Positions 1 to 5,580 of a DNA stretch of 5,580 nucleotides are shown in pieces; position 1 is the first letter of the stretch, and the number at the start of each line of letters is the position of its first letter. The notes beneath the pieces were generated by a model. The model saw nothing but the letters and a program-made list of their open reading frames with translations, made no database searches and was not told the origin of the DNA. The position numbers were made by a program, and so were the translations under genes. Source of the stretch: Paraprevotella sp. (GTDB lineage: Bacteria; Bacteroidota; Bacteroidia; Bacteroidales; Bacteroidaceae); the NCBI GenBank assembly GCA_017630975.1, contig JAGBUF010000024.1, positions 1 through 5,580 on the forward strand, given 5' to 3'.

Positions 1-6
1 CAACAC

Positions 7-46
7 AAAGGAGGGGCAACTTATTAAAAACAGTTGCCCCTCCTTT
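7..46 (-). terminator. Rho-independent terminator after korB
   Basis: A perfect 15-bp inverted repeat (arms 7-21 and 32-46, GC-rich core GGGGCAAC/GTTGCCCC) encloses a 10-nt loop. It lies 17 bases beyond the korB stop, so it most likely ends the korA-korB transcript. On the minus strand the base of the stem supplies only a short U run (UUUG), while the plus strand ends in UUUU, so it could work in both directions and also stop a convergent gene to the left of the window. Confidence 0.85.
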
Positions 47-63
47 TATAAATTCATTCCTTC

Positions 64-1074
64 CTATTTTCCTTCCCAAATATCATTGGTGTAAAGCAAT
101 TCCGTGAAGTTGTGATACGGTTTCTTGGCTTTCACTTCCTCTATTTGCTCATGAACAGCCTCGTTGTAAGTGGGCGCTTCCACATCACGAATCACACCTA
201 ATGTGATAGGGAAATCAGGTCCTTCCATCAACGCCAACTTCAGATGAAGCGTATTATCCTGACAGTGAGCATCGTGAACGAGGATGTCGCTTTCCGTCAC
301 ACCATTCTCACCCAACTTCACGACTTTCAAGCCAAAGCCTTCCTGCATCAGACCAAATTCCTTGTTCTCACCGAATAGCATCGGTTTGCCGTGCTCCAAA
401 TAGATAGCATTCTTAGCGCGGCCTTCTTTGGAATATACGGAATCATGCGTGCCGTCATTAAAAATCACACAGTTTTGCAGAATTTCACAAACGGAAGCCC
501 CCTTATGAGCATGGGCAGCCTTCAGGATTTCAACCGTTCCGGCAGCATCGGTAGCTACCGCACGGGCAAAGAAACGTCCACGCGCCCCGAAGCAAAGTTC
601 TGCAGGACGGAATGGGTCCTCTACGGTACCGTAAGGTGATGATTTGCTGACAAAACCGCGTGGTGACGTTGGAGAATATTGTCCCTTTGTCAAACCATAA
701 ATACGGTTATTGAGTAGAATCATGTTGATATCCACATTGCGACGAACGGCATGGATAAAATGATTTCCACCAATTGCCAAGCCATCGCCATCGCCGGAAA
801 TCTGCCATACAGAAATATCCGGATTCGCTACCTTGAAACCGGTAGCAATGGCTGCCGCACGACCATGAATGGTCTGCATGGCATAAGTATTCATATAGTA
901 GGGCAAACGGCTGGAACATCCGATACCGGAAATTACGGCAGTCTGATGAGGTGCCACACCGATTTCAGCCATCGCCTTATGCAAGGACGCCAAGAAGAAG
1001 TGGTCGCCACATCCCGGACACCACCGCGGTTGTCCTTTCTTATAATCTTTTGCTGTATATTCTGTCATATTCAT
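64..1074 (-). CDS. korB: 2-oxoglutarate (2-oxoacid):ferredoxin oxidoreductase, beta subunit
   Basis: Encodes a 336-residue cytoplasmic beta subunit that binds thiamine diphosphate and an iron-sulfur cluster. With KorA it interconverts 2-oxoglutarate plus CoA and succinyl-CoA plus CO2 using ferredoxin; in Bacteroides-type anaerobes the reductive direction can supply 2-oxoglutarate for glutamate synthesis. Visible features are WCPGCG at residues 18-23 and Cys53 (GIGCSS), expected cluster ligands, with Cys196 or Cys202 a likely fourth. The TPP/Mg site is GDGDGLAIGGNH (94-105) followed by LLNNRIYGLTKGQ (120-132). Length is normal for the family. The start is ATG at 1072-1074; a second ATG two codons later (1066-1068) is equally possible, and no clear Shine-Dalgarno is visible. 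It starts 18 bases after the korA stop in the same frame, and ends in TAG. The exact 2-oxoacid cannot be proved from sequence; 2-oxoglutarate is the best fit. Confidence 0.93.
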   Translation of the reverse strand: MNMTEYTAKDYKKGQPRWCPGCGDHFFLASLHKAMAEIGVAPHQTAVISGIGCSSRLPYYMNTYAMQTIHGRAAAIATGFKVANPDISVWQISGDGDGLAIGGNHFIHAVRRNVDINMILLNNRIYGLTKGQYSPTSPRGFVSKSSPYGTVEDPFRPAELCFGARGRFFARAVATDAAGTVEILKAAHAHKGASVCEILQNCVIFNDGTHDSVYSKEGRAKNAIYLEHGKPMLFGENKEFGLMQEGFGLKVVKLGENGVTESDILVHDAHCQDNTLHLKLALMEGPDFPITLGVIRDVEAPTYNEAVHEQIEEVKAKKPYHNFTELLYTNDIWEGK

Positions 1075-1092
1075 ATATGCTAATAAGTCCGA

Positions 1093-1536
1093 CTATTTGT
1101 TATAAATCTCCGTAAATGCCTCTACCAACTCGCTGACAACAAACGGCTGTCCTTTTACCTCATTGAATTGATAAGGAGCAAATCCATCCACTTTCATGCG
1201 CAGATAACCGGCGAACTGCCCCAAGTTCTGCTCTGCCACCACCACTTTCTTGTATTTCATCAATACATCCGCGGTATTGGCCGGCAATGGATTTAAATAA
1301 GAGAAGTGCGCCAAAGCCACTTTCTTTCCATCGGCTATCATCTCGTCCATAGCAGAACGCAAATGACCATACGTACCTCCAAAGCCCACTATCAACAATT
1401 CTGCATCATCGGCACAACCTTGTACTTCAACATCCGGCACCGGAATCTTTGCCACCTTCTCGGCACGCAAACGACACATCTTGTCGTGATTGTCCGGATC
1501 AGTACTAATAGCTCCTGTACGTCCATCCTTCTCCAA
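1093..1536 (-). CDS. korA: KorA C-terminal fragment (domain II)
   Basis: In the same frame as the upstream fragment, this codes for the C-terminal domain of the alpha subunit (LRAEKVAKIPVPDVEVQG, then VGFGGTYGHLRSAMDEM, ending EIYNK-TAG). The listed start is a TTG at 1534-1536. It reads as Leu in GGLEKD within conserved sequence, so it is probably not a true initiation site. The coding sequence really continues upstream without a break to the TAG at 1582-1584, adding WAIPGQEGYTHILGG. Separate translation is doubtful: no Shine-Dalgarno or ATG is seen near the expected domain edge. It is best read as the remainder of korA, not an independent gene. Confidence 0.6.
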   Translation of the reverse strand: MEKDGRTGAISTDPDNHDKMCRLRAEKVAKIPVPDVEVQGCADDAELLIVGFGGTYGHLRSAMDEMIADGKKVALAHFSYLNPLPANTADVLMKYKKVVVAEQNLGQFAGYLRMKVDGFAPYQFNEVKGQPFVVSELVEAFTEIYNK

Positions 1537-1581
1537 TCCACCGAGGATGTGAGTATATCCCTCTTGTCCCGGTATCGCCCA

Positions 1582-1584
1582 CTA
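1582..1584 (-). other. In-frame amber codon (TAG) inside korA
   Basis: The plus-strand bases CTA are TAG in the korA frame, between CGT (Arg448) and TGG (Trp450). A tyrosine codon (TAT or TAC), or CAG, AAG, GAG, TTG, TCG or TGG, would need one base change to give TAG. Family alignments would show which residue belongs here. The true ends of korA and korB are also TAG, so TAG is used as a normal stop in this operon. Confidence 0.9.
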
Positions 1585-2928
1585 ACGAACCTGATTCTCT
1601 TCGTTGCGAATATACGGGGTATAGTTTCCAGCCATTTCCGGAGTGACATAAGGCGGTTTAATAGCAGGATAGTCGTTCAAATCGGGCAATTTGAATGCTC
1701 CCGAACCATTTGCAACAAACGCATCTGTCAAAAGCACGACAGGCGTCATGTGTTCCAAAGCCATCTTCGACGCATAATATGCTGCATCCAAACAGTCGGT
1801 CGGGGACACCGCAGCCATCACCGGCATGGGCGACTCACCATTTCTGCCAAACAATGCCTGTAACAAGTCTGTTTGCTCACTCTTGGTTGGAAGACCTGTA
1901 GAAGGACCACCACGCTGTACATTCAACACCACCAACGGCAACTCGGTGATCACAGCCAAGTTCATTGCTTCCGATTTCAGACAAACGCCCGGACCGGAAG
2001 TAGATGTCACCGCCAACGCTCCGGCAAAAGCCGCACCAACAGAAGATGCACAACCGGCAATTTCATCTTCACATTGCACTGTGGTTACCCCCAAACTCTT
2101 GTGTTTGGAAAGTTCGTGCAATACATCCGTTGCGGGGGTGATGGGATATGAACCTAAGAACAAACGCATGCCGGCTTTCTCTGCCGCAGCAATGAAACCG
2201 TAAGCGGTAGCTTTGTTTCCCATGATATCCATATACTTACCCGGCTTCTTGGTCTTTGTTTCCACCTTATAGGTATGCGCCACCGAGGCATGGGTATTCG
2301 CTCCGTAATCGTAACCTGCTTGTATCACTTTGATATTTGCCTCTGCCACTGCGGGTTTCTTGGCGAATTTCTCACGCAACATAGCAAACGCTATTTCCAA
2401 ATCACGATTGAACAGCCAACAAACCAATCCCAATGCAAACATATTTCGGCATTTAAGAACAGCCTTATTGTCCATTCCGGAATCCGCCAAACAATCCTTC
2501 ACCATTTGCGAAATCGGAGCCGCAATCACATCATTCTTGATACCCAGTTCCTCTATCGGATTGTCGGTTGCAAAGGCTGCCTTTTCCAAATCTTTCGCTT
2601 GGAAACAGTCTGTGTCAATTATAATACAAGCCGTAGGTTTCGCATATTTATATTGTGTTTTGAGAGCGGCAGCATTCATCGCCACCAGCACGTCACACTG
2701 ATCGCCGGGCGTATAGACACGTTCAGCTCCCACATGCACTTGAAATCCGGAGACTCCGGTCAACGAACCTTGCGGGGCACGGATATCCGCGGGATAATCA
2801 GGGAACGTACAGATGTCGTTTCCCACCGTAGCTGAAACAGTCGAAAAAATATTACCGGCCAACTGCATTCCATCTCCGGAGTCACCGGAAAAACGCACAA
2901 CGACCTGATTCAAATCTTTCACTTCCAT
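1582..2928 (-). CDS. korA: KorA N-terminal fragment (gamma-like domain plus domain I)
   Basis: This is the 448-residue product expected if the internal TAG is obeyed. It keeps the gamma-like domain and the pyrimidine-binding domain with YPITP, EDEIA and TSTSGPG, but ends in NEENQVR and lacks all of domain II, about 160 residues. In characterised 2-oxoacid:ferredoxin oxidoreductases domain II packs against the rest of the alpha subunit and helps form the CoA and active-site cleft, so this fragment is unlikely to be a working subunit alone. The leader is AT-rich with no Shine-Dalgarno, which is usual in Bacteroidota. Confidence 0.75.
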   Translation of the reverse strand: MEVKDLNQVVVRFSGDSGDGMQLAGNIFSTVSATVGNDICTFPDYPADIRAPQGSLTGVSGFQVHVGAERVYTPGDQCDVLVAMNAAALKTQYKYAKPTACIIIDTDCFQAKDLEKAAFATDNPIEELGIKNDVIAAPISQMVKDCLADSGMDNKAVLKCRNMFALGLVCWLFNRDLEIAFAMLREKFAKKPAVAEANIKVIQAGYDYGANTHASVAHTYKVETKTKKPGKYMDIMGNKATAYGFIAAAEKAGMRLFLGSYPITPATDVLHELSKHKSLGVTTVQCEDEIAGCASSVGAAFAGALAVTSTSGPGVCLKSEAMNLAVITELPLVVLNVQRGGPSTGLPTKSEQTDLLQALFGRNGESPMPVMAAVSPTDCLDAAYYASKMALEHMTPVVLLTDAFVANGSGAFKLPDLNDYPAIKPPYVTPEMAGNYTPYIRNEENQVR

Positions 2929-2983
2929 AGTTACAATTATTTATTGCAATGATTAATATCTCTTTTTACCATATAATGAGGTA

Positions 2984-3014
2984 CAAATATCGCAAAGAAA
3001 TATTGTAATGCAAA
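2984..3014 (-). promoter_or_regulatory. Bacteroidota-type promoter for korAB
   Basis: On the minus strand, TTTG (plus 3011-3014) is followed after exactly 19 bp by GATATTTG (plus 2984-2991). This matches the Bacteroides sigma-ABfr pattern of a -33 TTTG and a -7 TAnnTTTG with one mismatch (G for T). Transcription would begin near 2977, giving an AT-rich leader of roughly 50 bases before the korA ATG at 2928. The element is seen in sequence; its activity is inferred. Confidence 0.6.
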
Positions 3015-3055
3015 ATATTTCTCTTGCAAAGAATGGCTTTTTACATAGAAAGCAC

Positions 3056-3063
3056 TAACTTTG
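3056..3063 (+). promoter_or_regulatory. Promoter -7 element for tRNA-Arg
   Basis: TAACTTTG is a perfect TAnnTTTG match 14 bases upstream of the tRNA, the distance expected for a short tRNA leader. No convincing TTTG is seen 19-21 bp further upstream; the nearest T-rich stretch is TTTTT at 3038-3042. It is divergent from the korA promoter, and the two -7 elements are about 64 bp apart. Confidence 0.55.
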
Positions 3064-3077
3064 CATCACTCAAACAA

Positions 3078-3149
3078 GCCCCTGTAGTTCAATGGATAGA
3101 ACTACGGTTTCCTAAACCGCCAATCCGGGTTCGATTCCCGGCGGGGGTA
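3078..3149 (+). tRNA. tRNA-Arg, anticodon CCT (reads AGG)
   Basis: A complete 72-nt cloverleaf. Acceptor arms are 3078-3084 and 3142-3148 (seven pairs including G1-U72 and U6-G67). The D stem is GTTC/GAAC (3087-3090 and 3099-3102). The anticodon loop is TTCCTAA (3109-3115) with CCT at 3111-3113. The T arm is CCGGG-TTCGATT-CCCGG (3125-3141). The discriminator is A3149. The 3' CCA is not encoded (CAT follows), as is usual in Bacteroidota. The outermost anticodon-stem position is an A-C mismatch (3104 and 3120), the only flaw in the fold. Arginine identity fits the CCT anticodon and A73. It is a single gene with its own promoter element and terminator. Confidence 0.95.
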
Positions 3150-3165
3150 CATTTAAGTCCCTTTC

Positions 3166-3190
3166 TCACCCCTCCCCCAAAGAGGGGTGA
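3166..3190 (+). terminator. Rho-independent terminator after tRNA-Arg
   Basis: A 9-bp stem (TCACCCCTC, 3166-3174, with GAGGGGTGA, 3182-3190) with a 7-nt loop is followed by TTTATTTAT. It starts 16 bases past the tRNA 3' end. There is no T run on the minus-strand side, so it acts in the plus direction. Confidence 0.8.
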
Positions 3191-3255
3191 TTTATTTATG
3201 CATCTCCTTCATCCTGCATGGCTTCATATATGCTGCCACAGAAGCGTTTCTTGAC

Positions 3256-3343
3256 GTTTGACCGCGGTCAGCCATGTGTGTGACCGCAGTCGTCCATGCG
3301 TTTGACTGCGGTCGTCTATGTGTGTGACTGCGGTCACACATCA
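3256..3343. repeat. Four tandem imperfect 22-bp palindromic repeats
   Basis: Units occupy 3256-3277, 3278-3299, 3300-3321 and 3322-3343. Each begins GTTTGAC or GTGTGAC and carries a palindromic core: GACCGCGGTC in unit 1 (perfect, extended to TGACCGCGGTCA at 3259-3270), GACCGCAGTC in unit 2, and GACTGCGGTC in units 3 and 4. GTTT and GTGT openings alternate, suggesting an older 44-bp dimer. Unit 4 has an almost perfect 18-bp palindrome (GTGTGAC at 3322-3328 and GTCACAC at 3333-3339). The array lies between two terminators that face each other, so it is probably little transcribed. It does not have CRISPR form: there are no unique spacers of 25-40 bp and the repeats abut. Function unknown; possible roles are protein-binding sites or an intergenic BIME-like element. 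Confidence 0.85.
3277..3340. repeat. 15-bp perfect inverted repeat within the array
   Basis: TGTGTGACCGCAGTC (3277-3291) is the exact reverse complement of GACTGCGGTCACACA (3326-3340), separated by 34 bases that contain unit 3. Unit 2's core also pairs exactly with unit 3's core (3282-3291 with 3304-3313), so two alternative hairpins are possible in single-stranded DNA or RNA. Confidence 0.75.
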
Positions 3344-3373
3344 AAAGAGCGGTATCACCAATTGAAAAGAACA

Positions 3374-3407
3374 TAAAAAAGGTGGTAACGCCATGACGCT
3401 ACCACCT
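3374..3407 (-). terminator. Rho-independent terminator after secDF
   Basis: On the minus strand an 11-bp stem (AGGTGGTAGCG with CGTTACCACCT, one G-U pair; plus arms 3397-3407 and 3380-3390) and a 6-nt loop are followed by a run of T (plus 3374-3380 all A). It lies 23 bases past the secDF stop. A canonical strong terminator. Confidence 0.92.
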
Positions 3408-3430
3408 CGTATGTAAAATTAATTTTTACT

Positions 3431-5580
3431 TTACTTGTCGTCCTCTTTAATCTGCTTACCCATTGTCAAATAAGCAATAGGAGCAGCCAAGAAGATAGAT
3501 GAACATGTACCGCCCACCACACCAAGAATCATGGCAAACGCAAAACTACGGATGCTGTCACCTCCAAGGAAGAAGATGCAGAGCAACACAACAAGCGTTG
3601 TCAATGAAGTATTGATGGTACGTGTCAAAGTAGTGTTCAAAGAGTCGTTAAACAGACGTTGACGGTCACGTTTCGGATACAAGCCTAAGAATTCACGGAT
3701 ACGGTCGAATACCACCACCTTATCGTTGATAGAGTAACCGATAGCTGTCAGGATAGCACCGATGAAAGTCTGGTCGATTTCCAATGAGAATGGAACCCAA
3801 CCCCAACAAATAGAGTAGATACCCAAAATCAACAATGTATCAATGGTCAACGCTGCAACTGCACCTACAGAGAATGCCACGTTACGGAAACGCAACAAGA
3901 TGTAGAGGAAGATAGCGATCAACGCCAACACCACTGAAAGGATAGCGCCATGAGTGATATCCTCAGCTACTGAAGGACCCACCTTTTCAGAACTGATGAT
4001 AGAACCACCGGCACGTTCATCGCGGTTGATAAAGGTATTCAAATCAAGGTCTGAAGACAACAACTCACCACCTTTCAACACATTGAAGAGGGTTGTTTCG
4101 ATTTCTGAATCCACTTCTGTTCCTTCTTCTTCAATACGGTAGTTGGTAGAGATACGTACTGTTTTGCCCTCTGTACCCAATGCAATCACTTGGACATTAG
4201 CGTCACCGAACTGGTTCTGCAACAATGTACGGACTGTTTCAGGTTGAACCTGCTTTTCGAACATTACCACGAAGTTGCGACCACCGGTAAAGTCGATACC
4301 CTTGCTCAAGCCACGAACGAACAAAGAAGCCACACTCACAAGAATCAATACGCCAAACACGGCAAACGATTTCTTGTACGCACTCATGAACTTATAATGT
4401 GTATCGCTCAAGAACTTACGTGAAACAGATGTTACGAAAGTCAATCCCATCCACTTTTCTTTACCCAGGAAGTATTCATAAACAATGCGTGTCAAGAATA
4501 CAGCAGTAAAGAATGATACCAAGATACCGATGATCAATGTGGTAGCAAAACCACGAATCGGACCTGTACCGAAGTTGTACAGAATGATACCGGTAATGAT
4601 AGAAGTCAAGTTAGAGTCAAAAATCGCAGAGAAGGCATTAGAATAACCGTCAGCCAAAGCTGCACGCACATTCTTTCCTGCACGCAATTCCTCTTTGGTA
4701 CGCTCGTAAATCAACACGTTGGCATCCACAGCCATACCCAATGACAACACGATACCGGCAATACCGGACATGGTCAACGCAGCCTGGAATGAAGTCAAGA
4801 TACCCAATGTGAAGAACAAGTTCAGAATCAAAGCACAGTTAGCCACCATACCCGGAATCAATCCATACATACCGCACATGTAAATCATCAAAAGAACAAA
4901 TGCAATAATGAATGAAGTGATACCTTGTTCAATAGACTCTTGACCCAAAGAAGGACCCACCACTTGTTCAGACACGATGTGTGCAGGTGCCGGCATCTTA
5001 CCGGTATTCAACACGTTCGCCAAGTCGCGAGTATCTTCCAATGTGAAGTTACCGGTAATTTGCGAAACTCCACCGGTGATTTCGTTTTGTACAGTCGGTG
5101 CACTATATACATAGCCATCCAACACGATAGCGATGCAACGCTTCTGATTCTTCTTGGTCAATGCAGCCCAACGACGAGCACCGTCAGAGTTCATTGTCAT
5201 GCTGACACAAGGGCTACCATTTTGCTCGTAGTCATCTTTAGCTTGTGTTACCACGTCACCCTCCAATGGAGCGCGACCGCTACGTTCAGTCACTTTGATG
5301 GCATAAAGTTCAAAGATATCAGCCATGTTACCACTACCGATAGCCTTTACACCCCAATAAAGTTTCATGTCAGATGGCAAAACTTCTTTTGCCACTGCAG
5401 ATGCAATGCAACGATTCACCTCAGCTGTGTCACGCCAGTTGGCATAACCCACAACACTTCCGGCATGTCCTTGTGCAAATTGAAGGACAGAAGCCAAAGG
5501 ATGAGTCTTTCTCATCTGCTCGTCCGCAACAGGAGTAGCGGCATCCGCCACATCATTTCCCTTCAATGCGTCTGCCAAAC
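3431..5580 (-). CDS. secDF: Protein translocase subunit SecDF (fused SecD-SecF), C-terminal part, 5' end beyond the window
   Basis: The visible 715 residues lack the N-terminus, since the frame stays open to the right edge. The first visible codons are TTG-GCA and no start should be placed there. Bacteroides SecDF proteins are about 1000 residues, so roughly 290 are missing, including the first membrane helix. SecDF is an inner-membrane RND-family motor that uses ion flow to pull proteins from SecYEG into the periplasm. The SecD half shows the end of the periplasmic P1 domain with VVGPSLGQESIEQG (206-219), then helices from about 220 to 371 with GMAVDANVLIYERTKEE (281-297). The SecF half follows from about 400, with GIDFTGG (427-433), the P4 domain to about 530, EKVGPSVAEDI (531-541), helices from about 545 to 705 and the signature TAIGYSINDKVVVFDRIRE (611-629). 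Asp285 and Asp619 are the expected ion-path residues. It ends in TAA, with its own terminator. Confidence 0.96.
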   Translation of the reverse strand, partial: LADALKGNDVADAATPVADEQMRKTHPLASVLQFAQGHAGSVVGYANWRDTAEVNRCIASAVAKEVLPSDMKLYWGVKAIGSGNMADIFELYAIKVTERSGRAPLEGDVVTQAKDDYEQNGSPCVSMTMNSDGARRWAALTKKNQKRCIAIVLDGYVYSAPTVQNEITGGVSQITGNFTLEDTRDLANVLNTGKMPAPAHIVSEQVVGPSLGQESIEQGITSFIIAFVLLMIYMCGMYGLIPGMVANCALILNLFFTLGILTSFQAALTMSGIAGIVLSLGMAVDANVLIYERTKEELRAGKNVRAALADGYSNAFSAIFDSNLTSIITGIILYNFGTGPIRGFATTLIIGILVSFFTAVFLTRIVYEYFLGKEKWMGLTFVTSVSRKFLSDTHYKFMSAYKKSFAVFGVLILVSVASLFVRGLSKGIDFTGGRNFVVMFEKQVQPETVRTLLQNQFGDANVQVIALGTEGKTVRISTNYRIEEEGTEVDSEIETTLFNVLKGGELLSSDLDLNTFINRDERAGGSIISSEKVGPSVAEDITHGAILSVVLALIAIFLYILLRFRNVAFSVGAVAALTIDTLLILGIYSICWGWVPFSLEIDQTFIGAILTAIGYSINDKVVVFDRIREFLGLYPKRDRQRLFNDSLNTTLTRTINTSLTTLVVLLCIFFLGGDSIRSFAFAMILGVVGGTCSSIFLAAPIAYLTMGKQIKEDDK

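Larger units (their letters stand above)
1093..2928 (-). pseudogene. korA: korA, 2-oxoglutarate (2-oxoacid):ferredoxin oxidoreductase alpha subunit, interrupted by an in-frame TAG
   Basis: Read through one TAG (1582-1584), this frame gives a 611-residue protein with the complete architecture of fused gamma-alpha subunits. A gamma-like domain covers about 1-210 (VVVRFSGDSGDGMQLAG near the N-terminus). Domain I covers about 235-420, with YPITP (261-265), the acidic EDEIA (287-291), TSTSGPG (308-314) and QRGGPSTGLPTKSEQTDL (338-355). The C-terminal domain II covers about 450-611. The stop replaces residue 449, between VR and WAIPG, inside a segment conserved in the family (R-x-WA-x-PG...GGLEK). 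There is no frameshift and no decay on either side, so the change is either very recent, a base error in the assembly, or suppressed in the cell. The neighbouring korB is intact. The start at 2926-2928 fits the family N-terminus and lies downstream of a good promoter. Confidence 0.85.

Noticed and set aside
1582..1584. TAG as pyrrolysine or genome-wide recoded amber
   Set aside because: korA and korB both end naturally in TAG, the site is not a known pyrrolysine context, and these enzymes do not contain pyrrolysine.
1306..1863. Long plus-strand open frame (185 codons) opposite korA, and a similar one at 2275-2835
   Set aside because: Both are antisense shadows of a strongly conserved gene; their composition (rich in His, Arg, Ser and Cys) is not protein-like and no upstream signals are seen.
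3130..3200. tRNA 3' end as an integration (att) site for a mobile element
   Set aside because: No duplicate of the tRNA 3' end and no integrase in the window; the downstream sequence is the tRNA's own terminator.
3024..3254. Plus-strand open frame of 76 codons across the tRNA
   Set aside because: It contains the peptide typical of mistranslated tRNA-Arg genes (VVQWIELRFPKPPIRVRFPAG in part) and runs through the tRNA and its terminator. Not a protein gene.
3194..3255. Weak repeat-like similarity (CTTCATCCTGCATGG and CTTCATATATGCTG)
   Set aside because: Too short and diverged to separate from chance; nothing else was recognised in this stretch.
3256..3343. Possible CRISPR array
   Set aside because: The repeats are only 22 bp, imperfect and directly adjacent, with no unique spacers, and no cas genes are in the window.
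3192..3374. Minus-strand 60-codon open frame over the repeat array
   Set aside because: Its sequence is simply the translated repeats, it lies beyond the secDF terminator, and no start signal or family resemblance is visible.

Overview
The window looks like chromosomal core DNA from a gut-type Bacteroidales bacterium (Bacteroides or a close relative). Three things point there: a fused SecD-SecF protein, promoter elements of the Bacteroidota type (TTTG, 19 bp, TAnnTTTG-like), and AT-rich gene leaders without a clear Shine-Dalgarno sequence. I see no transposase, phage gene, CRISPR array or defence gene. I do not see a previously undescribed system.

Layout from left to right. A strong hairpin terminator (7-46) closes the minus-strand operon korA-korB, which encodes a 2-oxoacid (most likely 2-oxoglutarate):ferredoxin oxidoreductase. 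korB (64-1074) is intact. korA (1093-2928) is broken by one in-frame TAG at 1582-1584. The stop separates the gamma-like and pyrimidine-binding part from the C-terminal domain, although the coding sequence on both sides is well preserved. A Bacteroidota-type promoter for korA lies at 2984-3014. Divergently on the plus strand are a promoter element, a tRNA-Arg(CCT) gene (3078-3149) and its terminator (3166-3190).

The 281-base stretch 3150-3430 has no protein gene. It holds the tRNA terminator, an array of four 22-bp imperfect repeats built on a GACCGCGGTC-type palindrome (3256-3343), and the secDF terminator (3374-3407). The repeats therefore lie between two terminators that face each other.

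The right 2.15 kb is the 3' part of secDF on the minus strand, cut by the window edge. It encodes the membrane motor that uses ion flow to help the Sec translocon export proteins.

Functionally these are unrelated housekeeping loci: central carbon metabolism, decoding and protein export. The items worth a second look are the korA nonsense codon, the single continuous frame of korA-TAG-korB-TAG, and the palindromic repeat array.
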